Source: Clostridia bacterium
GTDB taxonomy: Bacteria; Bacillota; Clostridia; Acetivibrionales; DSM-27016
NCBI GenBank assembly: GCA_026414765.1
Contig: JAOAIJ010000019.1
Location: 62,001-126,000, forward strand
Reading direction: 5' to 3'
Length of the DNA stretch: 64,000 nucleotides
Shown: positions 1-8,400 of the stretch, one piece after another
Numbering within the stretch: position 1 is the stretch's first letter
Layout of the letters: the number at the start of each line of letters is the position of its first letter
Program-made: the position numbers and the translations under genes
Notes under the pieces: generated by a model
Seen by the model: the letters and a program-made list of their open reading frames with translations, nothing else
Database searches by the model: none
What the model was told of the DNA's origin: nothing

Positions 1-2
1 TG

Positions 3-245
3 GAGGTAACGGTAGTGGATAATCATGGAAAGATCATAAATGCAGAAAGTGTTACAAATGTAGAAACAACCCTTGAGGATATATCCAAGGAGCTCAGGCC
101 GGGCGAGACACTTGTACTTGATATAGGGAACAACTACTTTCATCAGACTGATAATATATATGATACATTGGTTATGCGTGGATTTGACGTTAAGAAGAGC
201 TTTAAAAACGGAAGAAATCAGATACTTGTCCATAAAAAGCCATAA
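3..245 (+). CDS. C-terminal part of a protein of unknown function (open at left edge)
   Basis: The frame is open from base 3 to a TAA at 243-245. A GTG at 15 preceded by a GGAGG-like sequence (2-6) could also start a 76-aa protein, so whether this is a short gene or the tail of a longer one cannot be settled here. The product looks like a small soluble alpha/beta segment: the stretch LRPGETLVLDIG suggests a strand-turn-strand, and the end is basic (KSFKNGRNQILVHKKP). I do not recognise the family. It is convergent with the prepilin peptidase and overlaps its 3' end by 44 bases. Confidence 0.5.
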   Translation, partial: EVTVVDNHGKIINAESVTNVETTLEDISKELRPGETLVLDIGNNYFHQTDNIYDTLVMRGFDVKKSFKNGRNQILVHKKP

Positions 246-756
246 TATAAAATACAAGTGTTCCACACGCGACAGCATAACTGAAGCGGAACAATGAGCC
301 GTCACTTTTGTTGCCGAATTCATTATATGGAAGAAGTGAAAAAGTCAGGATACTTACCTTTATGTATTTTAAAAGATGAATTAGTCGCTGTATTCCGTTT
401 TTCCTTATGAGGATCAGTATTAAAGCTATTATGCCCCCGCATAGAAAAGAATAAACCATTATATACAGGACAGGCTTTAGCCCCAGTATGGCTCCAAGGG
501 CAGAAAAAAGCTTTATATCTCCTGCTCCCAGCATTCTTAGCAAAAAAAATACTATTAACAAAGTTATGGGGAGCATAATTCCGGCAAAAGCGCGCAACGC
601 GCCGGAAAATCCACCGGTCATGGAATTAACCGCAACACCCAGCAGGATAAAGGGAAACACAATCCCATTTTTAATTTTGCAGGTCTTAATATCACATACC
701 AGTGATAGAATAACAAGTAATACAACCGCAATATGATTTATAAATATAATATTCAC
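202..756 (-). CDS. Type IV prepilin peptidase (A24 / CpaA-TadV type)
   Basis: Membrane aspartyl protease that removes leader peptides from type IV pilin-like or Flp pilin precursors. At 184 aa it has the short form without the N-terminal methylase domain. The two catalytic aspartates are in the expected places: one in the first loop (LVCDIKTCKIKN, about residue 22) and one in the family motif GAGDIKLFSALGA (about residues 76-88). The rest is hydrophobic with about five or six membrane segments. The GTG at 756 is almost on top of the AGGAG site (757-764), so the true start may lie slightly downstream. No pilin or secretion ATPase genes are visible in the window; they may lie to the left. Confidence 0.8.
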   Translation of the reverse strand: MNIIFINHIAVVLLVILSLVCDIKTCKIKNGIVFPFILLGVAVNSMTGGFSGALRAFAGIMLPITLLIVFFLLRMLGAGDIKLFSALGAILGLKPVLYIMVYSFLCGGIIALILILIRKNGIQRLIHLLKYIKVSILTFSLLPYNEFGNKSDGSLFRFSYAVACGTLVFYIMAFYGQVSDFFRF

Positions 757-826
757 TCCTACTTAAGCAGAGTTGTCTATATCCATACCGTAAGTTTATA
801 AGTTTTATCAAACACAATATAAAAAA

Positions 827-1420
827 TTACAACCTATTAAGGATTAATCCTTTTATTACTGATAATATCTCTCTTGCCTGATAATACAGTTTTAAATACC
901 ATACTGTCTGTGCAGGAGCGCCTGAGGCGTGTATACCAAACTTCTTTGCAATCCTTAAGGACCTGAATATATGAAAATCATTTGAAACAATAATTGCTGA
1001 TTTAAAACTGCTTTTGTCCATATATTCCTTTGAAAACCTTATATTTTCATATGTACTTGAGGATTTATTCTCTTCTATTATTGCATTACTGCTTACTCCG
1101 TTGTTTACAAGCCAGCTTTTCATCACACTTGCCTCACTGACTATTTCGTTGTCTCCCTGTCCGCCGCTGACTATTATACTGGATGCATACCCTGATTTAT
1201 ATAGATCCAGAGCCTTTTTGAGCCGGTATTCAAGTGAAAGGCTGGGAGATTTTTTGTATATATGGCAGCCCAAAACAATAATTACGTCAGATTTCTCAGG
1301 TGTAGAGAAATGACTGTAATACAAAATGTTAGCATATATTGTCAGGAAAAAAGCTGCAATAATAGTGATTACCAGCAAGATAAGCTTCTTTATGATCTTT
1401 TTATTCCCTGTTTTCAACAT
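827..1420 (-). CDS. YdcF/SanA-type DUF218 membrane protein
   Basis: A 197-aa protein with an N-terminal membrane anchor (about residues 9-33, KKLILLVITIIAAFFLTIYA) and a DUF218 domain outside or at the membrane. The domain shows the family's strand-loop signatures: DVIIVLGC, then SIIVSGGQGDNEIVSEASVM and SAIIVSNDFHIFRSLRIAKKFG. DUF218 proteins such as SanA, YdcF and ElyC are linked to envelope integrity, but the reaction is not established. I chose the ATG at 1420 because GGAG lies 8 bases upstream; an in-frame ATG 18 bases earlier has no site. It lies directly downstream of the beta-propeller lipoprotein gene, with 21 bases between, probably in one transcript. Confidence 0.75.
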   Translation of the reverse strand: MLKTGNKKIIKKLILLVITIIAAFFLTIYANILYYSHFSTPEKSDVIIVLGCHIYKKSPSLSLEYRLKKALDLYKSGYASSIIVSGGQGDNEIVSEASVMKSWLVNNGVSSNAIIEENKSSSTYENIRFSKEYMDKSSFKSAIIVSNDFHIFRSLRIAKKFGIHASGAPAQTVWYLKLYYQAREILSVIKGLILNRL

Positions 1421-1441
1421 ATTAACAACTCCACTCAAAGT

Positions 1442-2608
1442 TTATTGTTTTCCCAATATTGCAGCTGTCTCTTCTCTTAGTATTTTTATCAATTCTTTTT
1501 CCAGGAGTACTCTTTCCGGCCCTTGTCCTGCTGTCTTCGGTATGTTTTCCGGATCGTCAATATTAAGTGTTACTGTATATACTGTTGAGTCCGAAACACT
1601 CTGATTCTCGGATTTTGCGTAAGCATCTGAAGTAAAAGCCAAAAGCTTGCCAGAGGATGACCAATCAAGCTTGCCTGTGGAGAACATACTCTGGGTCAGC
1701 TGTTCATTTAAAACACCGTCTCTTTTTACGATCCAGACATCAGACTCTTGACCTTTCCCACCGGAGTATGCTATCCAGTTGCCATTTGGCGACCATTCCA
1801 TACCTGATATTTTTCCCTGGGTGGCAATTTTCCTTTTTTTATTGTCGTCTAAGCCGGTAATATGAAGCTCGTGGCCTGATTCCTCATCTGAGTTTTTTCT
1901 TATATAGGCTATGGAATCTTCTGTCGGAGAGATGGAAAAATCCAGTATATTATCGTCAACTAGAAGGAACTCTTTGGAATACAGATCAAATGTATAAAGG
2001 GACATACCGGATGAAGCACTGCTTTTGCCTGTGAATACACACTTTAGCTGCCGGGGGAGAACTTTTAAGCTGCCTATAGCTGTGAGATCCGGCAATTCAA
2101 TATCCTTGGAGATGCTTGTAATCATTTTTTTATATTTCTTAATATATATCATGGGATTGATCATAAGCAGCTCGCTGTCCTTAGTGAACATATAAGAAGG
2201 TAATGGCTGCGGGTCTGTGTTACCAGGAACTTTATCCATTCCATCGGGAAGATGGGTTTGTTCCCTCCTTATTCTGTCAAATAGAAGATCGTTTATAATT
2301 ACCTTATTTCCGTCAGGAGAAATCTCCGTATATTCTTTATAGGCACTGTCTGATGTAAACATCAAAGTATCGGTTCCGGATTTTGTATCTATTATGTGGT
2401 AGCTATAAGTACTTCCGCTTTTCCTGTATATCAGCAGATTTTCATCTTTCCCCAGAAACCCTTCAACACTTCCCTTGCACAATTCGTTGAAACTGACCAT
2501 AAGGCTGCTGTTAGCCATACCTGCCCCTTTTATTACGTTTACCTTTTCTTCCGATTTGCATCCGGTAAACAGCGATATCAGACATAATACTAAAAAAACT
2601 TTTTTCAT
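1442..2608 (-). CDS. Lipoprotein with TolB/WD40-like beta-propeller repeats
   Basis: A 388-aa exported lipoprotein. The N-terminus MKKVFLVLCLISLFTGCKS is a signal peptide ending in a lipobox (LFTGC, Cys at 17). The body contains PD40/TolB-like blades, most clearly FSISPTEDSIAYIRK (about residues 223-237) and WSPNGNWIAYSGGKGQESDVWIVKRDG (about 265-292), followed by LDWSSSGKLLAFTS. Such propellers are usually binding scaffolds; no enzymatic motif is seen. The start has GGAG 7 bases upstream. It lies between a sensor kinase gene and the YdcF-like gene on the same strand, so it may be an accessory envelope sensor for that kinase (inference). Confidence 0.75.
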   Translation of the reverse strand: MKKVFLVLCLISLFTGCKSEEKVNVIKGAGMANSSLMVSFNELCKGSVEGFLGKDENLLIYRKSGSTYSYHIIDTKSGTDTLMFTSDSAYKEYTEISPDGNKVIINDLLFDRIRREQTHLPDGMDKVPGNTDPQPLPSYMFTKDSELLMINPMIYIKKYKKMITSISKDIELPDLTAIGSLKVLPRQLKCVFTGKSSASSGMSLYTFDLYSKEFLLVDDNILDFSISPTEDSIAYIRKNSDEESGHELHITGLDDNKKRKIATQGKISGMEWSPNGNWIAYSGGKGQESDVWIVKRDGVLNEQLTQSMFSTGKLDWSSSGKLLAFTSDAYAKSENQSVSDSTVYTVTLNIDDPENIPKTAGQGPERVLLEKELIKILREETAAILGKQ

Positions 2609-2731
2609 ACTGGTTCTCCATTTTTAGTTTCCTTGCTTTCTGTTAATATTGTAATAATAAATCAAGGCTATAAACAAGTTATAAAGCAGATGTAACAAAA
2701 TTGTAAATTAGCTCATTGTGCTAGTTGGCCG

Positions 2732-4495
2732 TTATTTCGGCAGTAAGATTAATACCTCAGTGCCTTTTCCCTCAACGCTGTTGATTTCTATCGCTCCTCC
2801 ATGCTTTTCTATAATTTCCTTTGTAATGGAAAGGCCGAGGCCGTTTCCACCCATATTTCTTGAGCGTGCCTTATCTACACGGTAGAATGGTTGAAATACA
2901 TTTTCCAGCATGTCAGGGGGTATACCGCAGCCGCTATCCTTGATAGCTATTACTACACCCTTGGCATTAGAGGTGAGAGTGACGTTTATTATACTCTGAG
3001 GAGAATATTTGATAGCATTGTCAAGAACATTGACCAGTGCCTGCTTTACTCTGAAGTGGTCGGCAAGAATTCTGATGTTTTGCGGGATATCAACCTCCAG
3101 AGTTATATTGAATTTTTGTGCTTTAAGAGACATCTGACCCGTTATATCTCTGATTAGGGCAGATATATCAGTGCTTTTCAACTCAATTTCAAACTCGGAC
3201 TTATTTAAGGAGGATAGATCGATGAGATCACTTATCAGTCTTAAAAGCCTGTCACTTGCCCCTTCAAGATACTGTATGGATGTATCGAATACGGTTTTAT
3301 CATTCCCCTCGGACTTCAGCAGGTCAATATAGCCCAAAATCGTAGTAAGGGGAGTTTTCAGCTCATGTGATACATTTGTGATAAATTGCCTTTGCTTTTC
3401 CTGCAGTAAACGAAGCTCAGTTATGTCATTCAGCACCATTACGGCACCATCTGCTTTTTCAGAGGTTTTCAGAGGAGTGGCACAAACCAGGAGGTTTCTG
3501 TTGTCCGAATCTATTTCTGTAATAGTGCGTGAATTTGTGCGGAGGGTATTCTGGCATATGGCATGAATTCCTTGGGTTATTGTGGAATCCATCATGGATT
3601 TTGCCTTACTGTTTATTAAGATTATGTTTTCCCGGCTGTCAAAAGCCAGTACGCCTTCACCCATACTATCAAGTATGGAGTTAAGCTTGACTCTCTCAAA
3701 ATCAATTATTTCGATTCTTTTTTCTACTTCCGATGCCATGGTATTAAAAGCATTACCCAGCTCACCTATCTCATCGGAGGATTTCACATTTATTTTTCCT
3801 TTAAAATCTCCATTGGATATATCTACTGCGGACTTTTTCAGTTGAAGTATCGGAGTGGTTATTTTTAAAGAAAATATGATACTGGCTGATACTACAATAA
3901 TAATACCTGCTGCAAAGGCAAGTACAAGAAGGAGTTGTATATTGCCTGCCAGCCTGTTTGCTTCATCCATAGGGTGTATGAACATTATTTCTCCTATGAT
4001 TTTGTTTCCCGACAATATTACAGGAAAAGAAAAATGCATGTTCTGCACACCCGCATACTTTCTTGTCACCCAAGTCCTGTTTCCTTTTAAAACTTCGTCA
4101 AGCTCGGTGTATACCGTGTTTTCAGGCCATGTGTTTCCGGAGTCGGCAATCATGGCTTTTGTTGTGGAAAAGATCAGAACCCTTAATCCTGACTCTGCCG
4201 ATAACTTATGAGCAAAATCCCTGCTTCTTGCATTGAACTCGCTTCCGGTAAGCGAAGAAGTCTTAGCTGATAGAAGGGTTTGTTTTATGGATATAACGGA
4301 AAGATCAGCCTGGTGCATCAGGTTTTTGAGTATCATATTCCTGTTTATCCTGCTTGAGCCTTCTACAACTGCTATCGATATAACAAGAAATGTGGACACC
4401 AGGATAACCAGATTAGTTATTATTATTTTGTTCCTCAGACTGAATTTTACCAGAGCGGGTTTTGCTGATGGATTTCTGACAATATTATTATTCAT
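2732..4495 (-). CDS. Sensor histidine kinase, PhoR/WalK type
   Basis: Membrane sensor kinase of 587 aa, longer than minimal kinases because it carries a complete PhoR/WalK domain chain. In order: TM1 (about 24-46), an extracytoplasmic sensor region (47-185), TM2 (about 187-210), HAMP (about 205-260), PAS (about 268-360), HisKA with the phospho-acceptor in FITNVSHELKTPLTTI (about 368-383), and HATPase_c with N box NVLDNAIKYSP, G1 DSGCGIP and G2 GGNGLGLSI. Its ATG overlaps the stop of the response regulator gene by four bases (ATGA), the usual sign of translational coupling. The signal is unknown; neighbours suggest envelope or phosphate-type stress. Confidence 0.93.
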   Translation of the reverse strand: MNNNIVRNPSAKPALVKFSLRNKIIITNLVILVSTFLVISIAVVEGSSRINRNMILKNLMHQADLSVISIKQTLLSAKTSSLTGSEFNARSRDFAHKLSAESGLRVLIFSTTKAMIADSGNTWPENTVYTELDEVLKGNRTWVTRKYAGVQNMHFSFPVILSGNKIIGEIMFIHPMDEANRLAGNIQLLLVLAFAAGIIIVVSASIIFSLKITTPILQLKKSAVDISNGDFKGKINVKSSDEIGELGNAFNTMASEVEKRIEIIDFERVKLNSILDSMGEGVLAFDSRENIILINSKAKSMMDSTITQGIHAICQNTLRTNSRTITEIDSDNRNLLVCATPLKTSEKADGAVMVLNDITELRLLQEKQRQFITNVSHELKTPLTTILGYIDLLKSEGNDKTVFDTSIQYLEGASDRLLRLISDLIDLSSLNKSEFEIELKSTDISALIRDITGQMSLKAQKFNITLEVDIPQNIRILADHFRVKQALVNVLDNAIKYSPQSIINVTLTSNAKGVVIAIKDSGCGIPPDMLENVFQPFYRVDKARSRNMGGNGLGLSITKEIIEKHGGAIEINSVEGKGTEVLILLPK

Positions 4496-5187
4496 AGCCG
4501 TTTCCTTACCATTCGGTATCCTACACCGAATACGGTCTGTATATACTCGTCCCTGTCCTGCAGGTCCTTCAACTTTTTTCTTAATCTCTGTACATGCACA
4601 TCCACGGTTCTCGTATCACCGGCAAAGTCATATCCCCACACCCTGTCAAGCAGCGCTTCACGGGAAAATACCTGCTCGACATTGCTTAAAAGAAAGACTA
4701 AAAGGTCAAATTCTTTAGCGGACAGTTCAATTTCCTTGTCGCAAATAGTAGCTTTCCTGTTTTTCTGGTGCACTTCAAGGCTGCCATTGCGGAGAACACC
4801 TGCAGTATTCTCACGTGTTCCCGCACCTGTCCTTCTCAGGAGGGCCTTTACCCTCGCTGCCAGTTCCCGTGCGTGGAACGGCTTTGTTATGTAGTCGTCG
4901 GCACCCAGTTCCAGGCCCAGTATTTTATCGACAATATCTGTTTTTGCTGTCAGCATGATTATGGGTATGGGTTCTTCCAGAGTTACTTTTTTACATATGT
5001 CAAAACCATTCATTCCTGGGAGCATCAGGTCAAGAATCATCAGGTCGGGCTTGAATGCTTGTATCCTTTTCAGGGCATCCAGCCCGTCATGTGAAGTCTC
5101 TACCTCATATCCTTCCGATTTCAGTGTTATTTTCAGCAAGTCGCATATTGATATCTCATCATCTACTATCAGAATCTTTTGTGCCAT
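4492..5187 (-). CDS. Response regulator, OmpR/PhoB family
   Basis: A 231-aa transcription factor with an N-terminal receiver domain (MAQKILIVDDEISICDLL) whose phospho-acceptor Asp sits in LMILDLMLPGMNGF and whose conserved Lys is in DDYITKPFHARELAARV. A C-terminal OmpR-type winged helix follows (EFDLLVFLLSNVEQVFSREALLDRVWGYDF, then RTVDVHVQRLRKKL). I place the start at 5187, where GGAGG lies 5 bases upstream; a longer frame back to 5220 lacks a site. It is the first gene of a minus-strand operon with the kinase. The upstream region holds an inverted repeat (5255-5351) and faces the SLH surface-protein genes. Confidence 0.93.
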   Translation of the reverse strand: MAQKILIVDDEISICDLLKITLKSEGYEVETSHDGLDALKRIQAFKPDLMILDLMLPGMNGFDICKKVTLEEPIPIIMLTAKTDIVDKILGLELGADDYITKPFHARELAARVKALLRRTGAGTRENTAGVLRNGSLEVHQKNRKATICDKEIELSAKEFDLLVFLLSNVEQVFSREALLDRVWGYDFAGDTRTVDVHVQRLRKKLKDLQDRDEYIQTVFGVGYRMVRKRL

Positions 5188-5250
5188 GAAAACCTCCGCA
5201 TAGATAAACCGGCCAGGCAAATCCCGGTAGGAATTAGTCCGTGCCGCAGA

Positions 5251-5373
5251 GCTGCTTGGTTATAAGTTACAATATGATTACATTATAGCATATATCTAAA
5301 TTTTCCAGGGGATTCTGTCGATATTTATTGATAAGAGTATTTATAACCAAGAACGGTAGAGTTTTCAAGCAGC
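5251..5373. repeat. Nested inverted repeats in the divergent region before the SLH genes
   Basis: CTTGGTTATAA at 5255-5265 is perfectly complementary to TTATAACCAAG at 5341-5351. GCTGCTTG at 5251-5258 is perfectly complementary to CAAGCAGC at 5366-5373. The two pairings share bases 5255-5258, so they exclude each other in a folded RNA or cruciform. The element lies in the 294-base gap between the response regulator (minus) and the first SLH gene (plus); the rest of that gap is AT-rich with no gene. Confidence 0.45.
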
Positions 5374-5481
5374 GGGTTACTGGAACAAATTACATGGGAA
5401 AATAATCGCCGGGACCTACGTACAAAAAAAGGAATTCATGCTAAAATTATTATATAGGTTACATAATGTGGAGGTATTGTA

Positions 5482-8400
5482 ATGAGGAGTTTTAAAAGAG
5501 CTCTTGCTTTAATTCTTATAGCAGGCATACTCACCGGGATGTTCCCGGGATTTTTACAGGTTGTCCATGCAGACTCGACACCTTTGAATGTTGAGAGCTA
5601 CAGTAATGGAAAACTTACACTGAACTGGTCGCTTGGCGGTGTTAATTCAGTTCTGATTACATACCATTCACCTGATGCTCCCGGCAATCTTGAGAGTAAA
5701 ACGGTAAATGCTGTAGGAGCTGATTTTTTGAATTCTGCTTCTGTAGAAAACTTGAGAAGTGACTATATATATGATATAAACATAAAAATGTTTGATGCAG
5801 AGGCGAAGGAAATAGGAAGCGGAACTATTTTTTTCCTGCCTCAGATTTCATTCTATGGTGAAATAGTGAAACAGCAGTCAGTTACAGGTACAAGTGGCGG
5901 GACTGAGAGCGGCGTAATGCCTGCGTTGAAGCTAAGCTGGAAGGTGCCCAAAATATACAGCGGTACCGGTTTTGTTACACTTAACAGCACAAGTGCCTAT
6001 AACAGGCTGGACTCGAGGCTGGCCAGATTCAACTATAAAATAAACATTTCAGACAGCATTAACCGTACTGACATAGATATAATTAATGATATCGGGGATC
6101 CACAGGTATACCGGGCCAATGTTTCAGGTGACAATACAAGAGTATCAAATGTCAAGTATGACGGTACAGCTGAAAAATATTACTTTTACCTTTTGGGAGT
6201 TAAAGAGGATACTGCCCATTTACCGACTATAACAGAAGTAATAAACAACAGCTATGACGGTAAAGCTGTCCTTCCGGTAGAGATTTCAAGCAAGGGGGAG
6301 AACGCCTTTGTATTGCCTGACAGGGAAATACTCCCGGGCACGGTATACTACATGAAAATAAACCCGTACCCCACAGATAATACATTTGATCCTGCAAATC
6401 ATGTCACAGGCTATATAGACAGTTTATCGACAGGACCGTCAGGAAGCCCCATGCTCGGAACTTTATCATATATACATACTCCCATACGCTTTGAGCTGAC
6501 AAAAGACTCAATGGATAACATCAATGTCAAAATATACAGGATAAACAAGGGTAATCAAAGCATCCCACAGCTTTATTACGAAGTGCAGCTGAACAGTGTG
6601 CCTTCAGATCAGGACAACACCTGGAACCAGGGGTCTTTCAAGGATAAAGGTAAAAAGCTGGATGGTACATATTTTACAGGTGCTTATGCCTATACAGTTA
6701 TTACAGGCATAAGTCCAAATAATACCGTATACTATAGGGTTGTAGTCAAATCCAACAGCTCCAGTGACAGGCTGGAGTCCATGAAGATGGAATATACTCT
6801 TAAAGATGATATTTCGAAGCCGCCTGTACCGAAAAATGTAGCTATAGCTAGCAGGCAGCTGGTTACGCAGGGCAATACGAAATCTACAAATGTTACCATC
6901 ACATGGGACAAGCCGTCGAACTGGGACAGTATCATCAGCAATACAGACAGGAACCAGGATATAGTATTCCACTTCATGTTGAATACAAATCAGTCCGATC
7001 TGGCGACAAACACGCTTTACCCACTTGAATCGGGGGGACAGAATTATGGCAGGTTTGAAGTCAAATACAGGTTGGTTAATTACGTAAGTGCCCGTTCATC
7101 TCAAATAATTGACAGGGGAAACCGCCTTGAGTATACCATGCAGGGTTTTAATCTGTTTGAGGGGCAATACTGGTCGGGTACCAGTGGTTCTGCACTGCAG
7201 TTTACCGCCGAGGAGCTGGCGCGGGACAGGGACCCAGATAACAGGGAATATCCCGATTTCCTGCTGCCTAACAAAACATACTACTTGCAGGTGTATACAA
7301 CAAAAGCAGCAGATAAAAAGACTACCAATGACGATACAAAAATGTCATATAAGTCCCTCACCGTGAGTTTCACTACCCTCACTGGCACTGAGAAGGACGT
7401 ACCGTTGCCGTCAAACTTCAAAATATCAAGTGCGCCGACAAAGGATACTGCCGTACTGCAGTTTGACAAGGTGAAGATTGACTGGAGCAACTATACTGCA
7501 AATCATACTGCGAATGACAAGATATACTATGACCTTTATATGAGCACAAGGACAGATACAAGCTCGTTTATCAGGATAGGTACTACCGAGCTGATGAATA
7601 CAGAACTTGATAATAATAAGTCCGATATAGCTTTTGACAGAGTGGACGATATTCAAAGCAATTTTATTAAGGCAACAATAAATAAATTCAGACCAGGGGT
7701 GGGCGCATATGACCATGACAACAATGCAGCAACCCAGGATGTCACTCCGAATGAAATATTTGGAGATAGTCTCATGCCGAATACTACTTATTATTTTATA
7801 GTAAAGACAAGGCTTGTTGTTCAGCACCCGTTATACCCTATAAACCCGTCGGTTTCCACAGTTATACTTCCGGTAACTACCGACAGGGGTGATGTTGGGG
7901 ATCCTGACACCTCAGCCAAAAGGCCTCTGGCGCCGACTGATTTTGTAATAGCCAAGGATTCAAACGGCAATCTTATACTTGGCGGGCAGAATGTAACATT
8001 TAACTGGTCCAGGAAGGAAACAGGAGTCAGGTATTCATTGATATGTACCTCGGAAAAGGTAGCAGCGGACGCTGACCCTGCTTCATATACCAACGACCCT
8101 ATATATAAGAGCTTTATAGCCGCTTTTGGTGCAGCGGATAACAATACTGACAATGATAACAGCAACTTTACCCTGGACCCCGCTGCAAATCCGCCTGCCA
8201 ACAATTTTGAGTATAGCAGCAGTACACAAACCTTTAAACTCAATATTGACACATGGCTATTCCCTAATAAGCTGTACTATTTCAGTCTGAGGGCCGAGAC
8301 CGGGAGCGGTGCCGGTAAGAAGGAAAGTGTATGGGTATCCATACCTGTTACTACCTCATTGATTGAGACTCCTACAATGCTGGCACCGGTAAATGACGCG

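Noticed and set aside
4233-4718. 161-codon plus frame opposite the kinase and regulator genes
   Set aside because: It runs antisense through two well-defined two-component genes and has no supporting site.
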